Below, in pieces: positions 1 to 8,734 of a DNA stretch of 64,000 bases (position 1 is its first letter; every line of letters begins with the position of its first letter). The stretch comes from Linanthus parryae. Taxonomy: Eukaryota > Streptophyta > Magnoliopsida > Ericales > Polemoniaceae. Location of the stretch: NCBI GenBank assembly GCA_023055425.1, contig JALGPY010000007.1, positions 18,176,001 to 18,240,000 of the forward strand. The letters run 5' to 3'. Position numbers and translations under genes: made by a program. The notes beneath the pieces were generated by a model. That model saw only the letters and a program-made list of their open reading frames with translations, had not been told where the DNA came from and made no database searches.

Positions 1-789
1 AGTTACATAGCTGGTGGAATAGGGGTAAAGAACGAGCGTAGAAAACCAGCTGAAGTTCCATCAGAATACTCGGACGATGAAGCTTCTTCAGTTTCTAGTA
101 GAGGGGAGGGACTTGAGTGCCCAATATGCTGGGAGTCATTTAACATAGTTGAAAATGTTCCCTATGTTCTCTGGTGCGGTCACAGCCTCTGTAAAAACTG
201 TGTCTTGGGCCTACAATGTGCTGTTGTCAAGTTTCCCACTTTACCAATTCAGCTCCCCCTTTTTATCACCTGCCCTTGGTGCAATCTCTTGTCCCCCCGT
301 CTAGTTTACCGAGGAAACCTCAAATTTCCCCGCAAGAACTTCTTCTTGCTCTGGATGGTCGAAAGCATGAATGGGGATAGAGTGAAGTCACATTCTACGA
401 TGTCCTTGTCCAGTAGCAAGCCAATGCCCAGTAGTACCCAAGTAACTTACCCAGTTGTTAGGAGGGGTCAACACATACACCATTCAGAACCATCTTCATC
501 TCCTTCTCATAGCCATGACCAGAGTCCTACTACAAGTAGTAGTAACTATTCCACTGTGGAAAGACTACAGACTTCCCTGAAGAAGAGCCTTGTTTTCTTT
601 GTTCACTTGACGGCGAAATTTCCCCTTGTTCTCATGTTTCTTCTGATTGTCTTGTACGCAATACCTGCCAGCGCAGCGATCTTAGCCTTGTACATCCTCA
701 TTACAGCCGTGTTTGCTCTCCCGTCGTTTCTCGTTCTTTACTTTGCGTATCCGAGTCTGGATTGGCTAGTGAGAGAAATTGTCACATGA
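1..789 (+). CDS. RING-HC membrane E3 ubiquitin ligase, C-terminal part
   Basis: The reading frame is open from the window edge to TGA at 787-789, giving 262 residues of a protein whose N-terminus lies outside. A RING finger spans about 118-282: C-x2-C, 15 residues, C-x-H-x2-C-x2-C, 23 residues, then C-x2-C (CPWC at 271-282). It is preceded by an acidic, Ser-rich stretch. RING-HC domains bind two zinc ions and recruit a ubiquitin-charged E2, so the expected role is ubiquitin transfer. The C-terminal third has two hydrophobic segments (about 598-672 and 676-750), which suggests a membrane-anchored ligase with the RING on the cytosolic side. This layout matches a conserved plant RING/U-box family that I cannot name further. 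The substrate is unknown. The domain call is firm; membrane topology is inferred. Confidence 0.88.
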   Translation, partial: SYIAGGIGVKNERRKPAEVPSEYSDDEASSVSSRGEGLECPICWESFNIVENVPYVLWCGHSLCKNCVLGLQCAVVKFPTLPIQLPLFITCPWCNLLSPRLVYRGNLKFPRKNFFLLWMVESMNGDRVKSHSTMSLSSSKPMPSSTQVTYPVVRRGQHIHHSEPSSSPSHSHDQSPTTSSSNYSTVERLQTSLKKSLVFFVHLTAKFPLVLMFLLIVLYAIPASAAILALYILITAVFALPSFLVLYFAYPSLDWLVREIVT

Positions 790-1365
790 GATAAGATATC
801 ACTCACCTCCTTAGTGATGGGTTGCTGCTGTGATCTGAAGAATCCACTTATTTGCAACATTTCTGAGTTGGTTCCCCTCAATGTTCGCCTGATGTTTTCA
901 CTAGATGCTGGGATTTTTCTGTTGTAGGTGTGCATCCAATTTTGGGGAAGCGATGATCTTGATGGTGGTTGCCCTTTGGTTCTGATAGGGCTGCTGATCG
1001 ATGGCATTGTGTTGCGACTCTGTATAAAGTTCATTGAATTGATTGTCTCTATACTGGTTGATGTTGGAGCAGAACATTGTTCCGCTGTTTGCACGAAACT
1101 TGTGGCTTATCGTTTTATGTTTTATGTGAATATTGTGGCGGCATACGATTCTGCTTTATGCTTACAGTTTACGTCGGTCCATTTTTTTAGAGGCATTTCT
1201 TTTTACCCTGTGACTGTAAGTCCCTAACTCGTGTGTGCCTCTGGGCACCTCATGCATGGTGAAAATATGAATAGTGATTTCTTGACGACTTTGGAGCGAA
1301 AATGAGGAACTCCAAGAAAGCAAGAGCGCTGATGAACATGCTCTAAATATTTACATTTTATACCA
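790..1365 (+). other. Probable 3' UTR of the RING gene and spacer
   Basis: No coding frame with recognisable similarity is present. The first few hundred bases are T-rich and probably belong to the 3' UTR of the RING gene. No clear poly(A) signal could be fixed. Confidence 0.4.
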
Positions 1366-1600
1366 CTCGGGTGTAGTTGAGTTGGTTGAGTGTGCATTCT
1401 TAAGTCTATGGGTTTGCCTAGAAATCTTGAGTTTAAATTTGGGGAACCGAAGGGCTACAGCGAGTGTAGAAGTGGGTCCTCCGGAAGTCCATATGAGACA
1501 TCGCTAAAGAATGAAACCTTATCTATGACCTCGCTAAAGAATGAAACCTTATATATGACCTCCGGAGTCCAGAAGTCCAGGTTATCTTATACTGAATACT
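1366..1600 (+). mobile_element. tRNA-derived SINE-like repeat
   Basis: Near 1371-1395 there is a match to a pol III A box (TGTAGTTGAGTTGGTTGAG), followed at about 1429-1440 by a B-box-like GAGTTTAAATT, as in tRNA-derived SINEs. Two more copies with the same internal promoter arrangement lie at about 14690-14900 and 31095-31370. The 3' part carries a 30-bp unit repeated twice (1501-1530 and 1531-1560, one mismatch). The element is diverged and its ends are approximate. Confidence 0.5.
1501..1560. repeat. Tandem duplication, 30 bp x 2
   Basis: Two adjacent 30-bp units starting TCGCTAAAGAATG differ at one position. They sit in the 3' portion of the SINE-like repeat and probably arose by slippage. 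Confidence 0.85.
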
Positions 1601-1722
1601 GACGATTTACTTGTTGTGTGGTTTTTAGGTTATTGTAGTATAGCAGAAATTCACAAAAAATGACTTTGGGAGTGAGCGCACCCGATCTAGTTTCAGGAGG
1701 CTTCTCTCTTACAAGGATCCAT

Positions 1723-1728
1723 CACGTG
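1723..1728. promoter_or_regulatory. G-box (CACGTG) upstream of CRR7
   Basis: A palindromic CACGTG core lies about 280 bp upstream of the CRR7 start codon. bZIP and bHLH factors, including light-response regulators, bind such cores. It sits in a short stretch (about 1702-1730) that resembles the sequence around the G-box at 8227, so it could also be part of a dispersed repeat. Function is inferred only. Confidence 0.35.
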
Positions 1729-2003
1729 TTTGCGGAGTATGATTCATATTAGGAGCAATGTATCTAAAATCCCCTAAATTCATATTAAGGGCGATATATC
1801 TAAAATCAAATCCCAATTCATATCGTTTGCGGGTTATGATTCTCCGAAAACCTGTATACCAAGAGGCCTTTCATGCTACTTAGCAATAAACCCATAGTTG
1901 AAGGACCAAAAAGTAAAGTCCAGTAGAAAATATATGGAAGGTTCAATTTCATTCGGTTATCCATACTTGAGGATATTTGCTTCCTTCTCCTTCATGCTCT
2001 ACA

Positions 2004-2534
2004 ATGTTGATAGCTGCCACTAAAGCCATAGCAGTGGAAAAACTGCTATCCAGACATGAAACGCAATCTTTCCCTCTTCCACTATGCAATTCTGCTACTC
2101 CAAACAACTTTGTTTCCCGCCCTCAATTTCGCCTCTCTTCGAAGAAACTAGCTTCTTCAGTGAAGGTGAATGCAAAAATCTATATTTGCTTTTATGTTTT
2201 CTCCGTGTCATCTAGTTATGAAATGAACCATGATGTTTTTTGGTCTCTCCATGGATGATATCAGGTTTGTGCAATAAGGAGGAGGAGATCCAATGTACAA
2301 TCAGAAACTTATGTTCTAATGGAACCTGGGAAAGCTGAGGAGTTTGTCACAGAGGATGAACTAAGAGACAGGTTGAAGAGTTGGCTTGAGAACTGGCCAA
2401 GAGCTTTGCCACCCGACCTGGCAAGGTTTGAGGAGATTGATGATGCTGTTTCTTTCCTTGTAAGATCTGTTTGTGAGCTAGAGATTGATGGTGATGTTGG
2501 TTCTATTCAGTGGTTTCAAGTTCGCTTAGAATGA
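2004..2534 (+). CDS. CRR7: CHLORORESPIRATORY REDUCTION 7, chloroplast NDH assembly factor
   Basis: Two exons: 2004-2165 (54 codons) and 2265-2534, joined in phase 0 across a 99-bp intron (donor AAG|GTGAAT, acceptor ATATCAG|GTT). The product is 143 aa. The N-terminal 50 or so residues are rich in Ser, Lys and small residues with few acids, as in a plastid transit peptide. Exon 2 begins with an Arg-rich patch (VCAIRRRRS), then a conserved acidic core with WLENWP, FEEIDDAVSFLV and C-terminal WFQVRLE. This pattern and length match CRR7, which in Arabidopsis is needed for accumulation of the chloroplast NADH dehydrogenase-like complex (cyclic electron flow) and acts in stromal assembly of subcomplex A. 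The ATG at 2004 is the first in frame; an ATG at 1994 is out of frame. Confidence 0.9.
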
Positions 2535-2975
2535 TGAATGATCATATAAATAAGCTGTTTGGTTCTATATTTTTCTGCCTCTCCCTGTTTCACTTTTCTG
2601 TGAGGACTTTCGTTGAACACATAACGAGTGTAAAGTGTTTGACGAGATAACAACTCTGAAGAACCAGAATTCAGTCAAAAAAACATTACTCCTTAATAGT
2701 TGATATTTGCATGTTGGACATCGATTCTTATCATTCTGAGCATTTTGCATCATTCAAATAAATCAAACAGAAACAAGGAATTGTACAAGAATAGGTCATG
2801 AAATTAAGAAATATCCTATGAGCAGGACATATACTTCAGTTTCAGCTTAGGGAAAAACCCACCACCAGATTTCAGTTCCTGGATCTGGAAAACGAAGAAG
2901 AAACTGAAATCAAAACAGGGTATTTCAAATGTCCCCCTTCAAACCATATAAAAAGGGGGAAATGTCTTTCGCCCC
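2535..2975 (+). other. CRR7 3' flank up to the copia LTR
   Basis: AT-rich sequence that probably includes the CRR7 3' UTR. It ends in a purine-rich AAAAAGGGGGAAATG stretch just before the LTR at 2976. No coding content is recognisable. Confidence 0.4.
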
Positions 2976-3084
2976 TAACAAAATGTAATCAAGAAAGTAT
3001 AAAATTGTAAACTGACTTCATTGATTGTTTCCGAACCAATACAATGTTATATATGGAGCTAAGAAACTAGCTAATCGAGTAACA
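2976..3084 (-). repeat. Copia 3' LTR, 109 bp
   Basis: About 93% identical to 7391-7499, counted by eye. On the minus strand it begins TGTTACTC and ends TTTTGTTA. The shared similarity continues a few bases beyond the inner edge, so the exact boundary is uncertain by several bases. Confidence 0.85.
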
Positions 3085-3660
3085 AACCCCTACCCCTTGC
3101 TTTTCTATTTTCTTGTGAAGAGAATCAATAGTGGTGACACCAAGCTTGGACTTCAGAAACAGAAACTGTGAAGCAGACTGTACTTTGGTGAAGACATCAA
3201 CAGTTTGATCAGTAGAGGAAATGTGAGAAACAGTGATGTGTTTGGCAATGACTTGTTCTCTGATAAAATGGTGATCATCAATATGCTTGACCTTGGAGTG
3301 CAACACTGGATTGGAGGCTAGGGCTATGGTGGATGTATTATCACATCAGACACGAGGAGCATTTGTAGACTGAACATGAAGATCTCTTAATAGAAATTTG
3401 AACCACTTGAGCTCAGCCACTGTGTCTGCTAAGGCTCTGTACTCAGCCTCAGTAGAAGACCTGGAAACAGTGTCTTGTTTCTTGGAAGACCAAGAAACTA
3501 AATTGCACCTAAGAACACACAAAACCCATTAGTAGACCTTCTTGTAAGAACATCACCAGCCCAATCTGCATATGTGAAAGCAGTGATGTTGAGGGCTGTG
3601 CTGGGTTTGAAGTGTAAACCTTGCTAAAGAGATCCTTTTACATATCTCAGCAACCTCTTG
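3067..3660 (-). pseudogene. Copia RNase H region, broken
   Basis: Minus-strand peptides match the end of a copia polyprotein: KVKHIDDHHFIREQV, TDQTVDVFTK and a C-terminal KLGV stretch, typical of the RNase H C-terminus (the IDIRYHFIRE / KADIFTK region). Upstream, weakly preserved RNase H sequence is interrupted by stops. The domain would degrade the RNA of the RNA:DNA hybrid. Confidence 0.8.
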
Positions 3661-3669
3661 AGTTCTTGA

Positions 3670-4620
3670 AAATCAACTATTCAAGGAGCATGTAAATGTT
3701 GGCACAAAGAATGAACCCAAAACTGAATGTCTGGTCTTGTAATGGTTAAGTAGAAGGCTGCCAACAATGCTTCTAAAGAAAGATGTATCATGAAACAACT
3801 CTAAAGCACCAGATGCAACATGTTTGTATTTAGAGGATTGTGGGGGTATCAAGAGGCTTACAATCCTGCATTCCAGCTTTGCACATAAGCTCCATTGCAT
3901 ATTTTTGTTGATTGAGGAACAGACCACCATGAGGAGCGGATGTCATTTCAATGCCATCGAAATAAGACATATGACCCAAATATTTAATAGCAAAGACTTG
4001 TTGCATTTCACTTGGAAGATGCTGAATTTGAACCGAACCAGAGCCAGTAACCAGTATGTCATCAACATACACCAAAAATATAGTGATGTGTGAACCAACT
4101 TTCTTAACAAAGAGCGATGTATCTGCACTGCTGAGGGTAAAGCCTTAAGAGCAAAGAAACTGAGATAGCATAGTATACCAAGCTCTGGGAGCTTGTTTAA
4201 CCCATAGAGAGATTTTTGGAGATGACAAACAAAGGTGGGGTGTTGCTAATCAACAAAACTAGTGGGATGTGTCATATATACTTCTTCATTTAACTGACCA
4301 TGAAGAAAGGCATTTGAGATGTCTATTTTTCTGATGTGCCATTTAAAATGAAGAGCAAGAGTGAGTACTACTCTTACTGTATGTTGTTTGATGACTGGAC
4401 TGAAAGTCTCATCAAAATCAACTCCCAATTATTGATGATATCCCTTGGCAACCAATCTAGCTTTGTATTTAGCTAAAGTGCCATCAACATTTTTATTGAC
4501 TCTGAAAACCCATTTGTGACCTATAGGCTTCATGTGTGCTGGAAGAGGTACCAGAACCCATGTGTGCGGAGCTTGAAGAGCATTAAAATCTTCTTGCATA
4601 GCTTGTTGCCATTAAGGAAC
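3670..4620 (-). pseudogene. Copia reverse transcriptase region, broken
   Basis: Read on the minus strand, about 4246-4428 carries DETFSPVIKQHTVRVVL and IDISNAFLHGQLNEEVYM, and about 3830-4075 carries the catalytic YVDDILVTG motif. These are diagnostic of the Ty1/copia RVT_2 domain. Frameshifts and stops separate the pieces, for example just before 4246 and near 4100. The metal-binding YVDD is intact, but no continuous enzyme can be made. Confidence 0.88.
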
Positions 4621-5730
4621 ATGGCATGCCTCAGAGTAGGAAGAAGGTTTAGATAAAATGGTGGTGGAGTGGATCTGGTATTTTGGATTTGGTTTAACTA
4701 TGCCACTCTTAATCCTAGTGGTCATAGAATGAGAAGAGGGAGGGGGAGATGAAGTGAACAACGAAGGAGAAGAAGAAGAAGAAGTAGGAGGAGAATGTAA
4801 GACAGATCCAGGGGAGGGTAGCTGCAGAGGTGATGGTGGTAGTAGTGGTGTTGGATTCGGAAAAGGATCATTGATAGGGGTAGTATGTGGATTGGGGTTA
4901 AAAATATATGGAAATAAAGATTTTGAAGATAAGGTGTGTGGATAAGGACAAGAAGAAGGTGAATCAGTAGATGAATAAGGAAAAATATGTTCGTAAAATT
5001 TAACAAGTCTTGAAACAAAAACTTTGTGTGTGCTAAGATCAAGACATCTATATCCCTTGGAGTTAGGACAATAACGAAGAAAGACACATTTTGTGGATCT
5101 GTTTTTGTAATTTGTGAGCAGTGTAAGGTTTGATCCAAGGGAAGCAAAGACATCCAAGGGTTTCAATGCATTGTAATATGGTGGTTTAGAATACAAGCAT
5201 TCAAAAGATGACCTATGGCAAAGAATGTCTTTGGGTTATCTATTGATAAGGTAGTTAGAAGTTTTGAGAGCATCAAGCCAAACAGAAGAGGGTAATGTAG
5301 CTTGATGCAGAAGGGCCAAAGCTGTTTCAACAAGAATTTGATGTCTTCTCTCAGCTCTACCATTTTGTTCAGGAGTATGAGGGCAAGAAGTTTGATTAAC
5401 AACTCATAAACTTTGCAAGAAAGTACCAAATGCAAAATTAACGAATTATGTGCCATTGTCAGTTCTAAAGAGTTGAATGGAGGAATGAAATTGAGTGCGT
5501 ACTTAATTGTTAAAATGCCCAAAAGCAGAATAAGCATCACTCTTGAGTTTAAGGGAATAAATCGAACAAAATCTAGAGTAGTCATCAAGAATAGGATGTA
5601 GTACCTATAATGTTGAAAAGAGGGTAATGGGGAAGGACCCTAGACATCAGAGTGTATTAGTTGAAATCAATGAGAACTGACAGAGGTAGAAACATGAAAT
5701 GACGGTTGATGCATTTTTGCCATATTACAT
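4612..5730 (-). pseudogene. Copia integrase region, broken
   Basis: The minus-strand frame 4612-5196 holds the C-terminal part of a copia integrase, with the family motif at CVFLRYCPNSKGYRCLD, followed by a Pro/Ser-rich linker toward RT. Between 5196 and 5730 the catalytic core survives only in fragments in shifting frames. Several stops make it nonfunctional. Confidence 0.8.
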
Positions 5731-6302
5731 TATTCACAAATACAACTAGACATAGAAGGAAATTTACAAAGCTTGGCTACACTGTTATAGCTACTAGGAG
5801 AGGGATGTCCCAATTTCATGTGCCACAAAGATGGTGCAGAAACATGATGAAGAACAGTACTGTTGGCTAAAGTATGCTTAGACTGGTGATGCTGATGCAT
5901 ATGAGACATAGAAGAAGGTAGCTGATATAGGCCATTCTCACAGGGGCCCTTGAATAGAGTGTTCTTGGTGGTGTTGTCCAAGATGAGATATCCCTTAGAA
6001 TCAAAGAAAGTGGTACAACTATTATCAGATGTGATTTGAAAGACTGACAACAAGTTTTTGGAAATGTGAGGACAATGAGACATAGAATTCAACTGCAGTG
6101 AAGAAGAAGGAGAAAGAGTAAGAATACCATGTCCTGAATGATGAATTGGTATAGTAGCTCCATTGCCAACAACTACTGAATCAGGCCCAACATAGGTATA
6201 AGCCTGACAGAATGCATCTAAATCTCCAATAAAATGTTGAGAAGCACCACTGTCAACACACCAAGGTTTAGCATATGAAGGTGGAGCTGAACCAGAGGCC
6301 AT
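5730..6302 (-). pseudogene. Copia protease and pre-integrase (GAG_pre-integrs) region
   Basis: This 190-residue open stretch on the minus strand contains the aspartic protease signature VDSGASQHF near 6254, followed downstream by LWHMKLGHPS, the start of the zinc-binding pre-integrase segment. The catalytic DSG is intact. It is part of the polyprotein of the copia element, not an independent gene. Confidence 0.88.
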
Positions 6303-7305
6303 GGCAGAGGCCAGATATGCCTGTTTTGAAGGCTTGTTGCTCTGAAATTTGTTCTGATCAAGACGATACTAGCGGTCCGAGCAGAGTGACGAGATCGATA
6401 ACAAATTTGACAGAAAATTCAAGAGGATTTTGCAGAGCTCGAAGTTGTATTGTAGTTGTTCATACGGTTAGTACCAAAACTTGAGGACGAACCAGACGAA
6501 GAACCATAAAATTGATAACGATAATTGCCAGAACCAGAGAATTGAGCTCCGTTATCAGATGCACTAGGTTTGGAGTTGTAATTGTTCGTGTAGTGATTTC
6601 GCCCAAATCGACTAGGGTTCTTCGAGAGATGCATGGCCGAAAACATTTTTGTAGCTTTAATCATGGAGGGAGATGAAGAGTTTGATGATAATAGATGTAG
6701 TTCTTCAGTAATTAAGAGGCTATGAAATCCTGATAGTGAAATTGGAGAAGCACAATTTCGAATCGTGGATTCGAAGACATTAAATTCAGACGGAAGACCT
6801 TGGAGAATGAAGAAAATCAGTAATAAATTTGTCGATCTGATAAAGCTGATCAACGATGTGTTTGAAGGCATCTAAGAATGTCGGCTTAAATCCTGCGATT
6901 AAGGTCCACAACTGTGATTGAGTTGATGAACGTGAGATCGTGAGGACGACGTGAAGCGAGTCGCAAGTGTGATCCAAATTGAGTTTGCAGAAGATTGAAG
7001 CAAAACTAAAGGCAAGACATGCGGTGAAATTGAAGCGATCAAGCACGATTGAAGATGGCAGTCAACGGTGAGCCACTGACGATACACTGGATTCAAAGTT
7101 GATGAACCAGTCGGAGATGTAATCGTCATCGAAGGTGGTGGATCTGTGACGCCAGAGAGAAGACCATTCGCTTCAAGAACAGTCAGAAGTTGTGCCTTCC
7201 ATACCCTATAATTGGTAGAATCGAGTTTCAATTGAAATAAGGATTGAGGTTTACAACGAGAAAACGTAATCCTGCTGGTGATTCGAGAGACGAAGAGTCC
7301 GCCAT
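6303..7305 (-). pseudogene. Copia gag region, frameshifted
   Basis: A probable gag start lies at 7305 (minus), MADSSSLESPAG. A frameshift soon after moves the gag frame into the stretch 6899-7270 (LDSTNYRVWKAQL, a UBN2-type gag motif) and then into 6419-6871 (LLIFFILQGLPSEFNVFE). A Ser/Asn/Gly-rich tail precedes the protease. At least two frame changes are needed to read through. Confidence 0.78.
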
Positions 7306-7377
7306 TGATGAATCTATAAAGGAATAAGATGAGTACAGTGAAGAAATTGCAGAAGAAGACCAAAGCCGTGAGGCGAT

Positions 7378-7390
7378 GGCTCTGATACCA
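7378..7390 (-). other. Primer binding site of the copia element
   Basis: The minus strand reads TGGTATCAGAGCC directly next to the 5' LTR, complementary to the 3' end of initiator methionine tRNA. Confidence 0.88.
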
Positions 7391-7499
7391 TAACAAAATG
7401 TAATCAACAAAGTATAAAATTGTAAATGACTTCATTGATTGTTTCAGAACCAATACAGTGTTTATATATGGAGCTAACAAACTAGCTAACTGAGTAACA
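7391..7499 (-). repeat. Copia 5' LTR, 109 bp
   Basis: Direct-repeat partner of 2976-3084 with about 8 differences including two single-base indels. It would carry the element promoter on the minus strand. Confidence 0.85.
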
Positions 7500-7662
7500 A
7501 ACCTCTAACTGCATTTGTGTAAACTTTTAGAAATTACACAAGTGACACCTAGAGATATTAGTAATACATCTGTCAGCCCCCTTAAGATCGATTCAAGTAC
7601 ACTGTCACCCCTTCTTGTTTGGGAAATGACACTTTCATAAGGATCACTTGAAGGAGATTAGC

Positions 7663-7850
7663 AGTGAAAAAGATTCTCAAGAAGCTATCAACTTCATTAC
7701 CGAAGAGATTCATGACAACTTTCCATACAGAGCCCTCGTTCATGATATCAAAGTCATTCTGCATGGTAGCAACAATTTTGTTATCCTTCATCGCTAGAGA
7801 GATGAATGAGCTAGCTGATGCCATTGCCAAGAGAGGACGGATGCAACATG
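7663..7850 (+). pseudogene. Remnant of a plant LINE-type RNase H (RVT_3) domain
   Basis: From 7663 the plus strand reads SEKDSQEAINFI, then DIKVILHGSNNFVILH. After a 1-base shift near 7793 it reads REMNELADAIAKRG. The order (ESDS-x-EAI, then xREMNELADAIAKRG) is that of the RNase H domain at the C-terminus of plant L1 elements and related host genes. No reverse transcriptase is adjacent, so this is a fragment. Confidence 0.7.
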
Positions 7851-8357
7851 AAACAGTGGTGATCCGGAGGAAGCTCTACAATACTTGGAGCCATGTACTA
7901 ACAAATCCTTCACCAAATATTACATTACAAAAATGTCATATTTGTACTGACATTCTGCTTGAATTGGTTTCAAATGTAAGGATTAAATAAATGATCGTTT
8001 TATTGCTACTACTTTATTTTTTTTGATCAATCATCATCTTAGAAATGTTAAATATTTCATTTAAAAAAAAAAATCATCATCTTATATATTCATCCAGCAT
8101 TTTAATCTCATCGTTATAAATTTCATCCCTCTTAATTCATCAGATTTAAGCATGAAAAACAAAAAAGAGAGTACCAAATGGAAATAGTCAAATGAAAAGT
8201 CTAAGAACTCTCTTACGAGGATCCTCCACGTGTCACAAACTAGACCTGTAACGTATAGGAGATTTGGGTCCTCTCAATCACACATTTGTAGTGCTACTCA
8301 GACAGACCATCCCAAACTGGTGAAGATCCTTCAAAATTCATTCTGTTGAGTGTGAAA
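7851..8357 (+). promoter_or_regulatory. Upstream region of the DUF4336 gene
   Basis: AT-rich non-coding sequence with A and T runs (for example 8063-8073), then a CT-richer segment before the start codon at 8358. A CACGTG G-box lies at 8227-8232, about 125 bp upstream of the ATG. The transcription start cannot be placed. Confidence 0.45.
8227..8232. promoter_or_regulatory. G-box (CACGTGTC) upstream of DUF4336 gene
   Basis: CACGTG followed by TC, an ACGT-core element of the G-box/ABRE class, lies about 125 bp before the start codon, a plausible promoter position. A similar sequence context occurs at 1702-1730. Confidence 0.4.
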
Positions 8358-8686
8358 ATGGTGGCAGCAATTGCTGCATCTTCGCCTTCAAAATCTACAC
8401 TTTTGCACAAGTACCCAATTTCTTCTTCTCCAGTTAGAGAAGCATCATCATCTTCCTCCAACTTTCTCTGTGGCTCTCCTTTGAAAGGTTTCTGTTTGCA
8501 TCTGAAGCCGAGGCAGAGCAGAAGCAGAGATATTACCAGCTTGGTGGTTGCTTCGACTGGCACCACCACCACCGCAACCAGCAGCAGCAGCAATGGCGGT
8601 GGAACATTTTATTTCAATATTACGGGGTTCCCTTTTCCGCTTGGCCCCTTTCTCAATAGGCGCACCATCAGAACTGAGGTCTCTCT

Positions 8687-8734
<48 letters not shown>

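Larger units (their letters stand above)
2976..7499 (-). mobile_element. Degenerate full-length Ty1/copia retrotransposon (Ale-like size)
   Basis: Two direct repeats of 109 bp (2976-3084 and 7391-7499) bracket a gag-PR-IN-RT-RH order read on the minus strand, which defines a copia element of about 4.5 kb. Abutting the 5' LTR, the minus strand reads TGGTATCAGAGCC (7378-7390), complementary to initiator Met-tRNA, the usual plant copia primer binding site. Next to the 3' LTR the minus strand has a polypurine tract (AAGCAAGGGGTAGGGG). The LTRs differ at about 8 positions, so the insertion is old. No matching 5-bp target duplication was found. Short LTRs and overall length fit the Ale lineage; this is inference. 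Reading frames are broken by several stops and frameshifts, so it is not autonomous. Confidence 0.92.
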
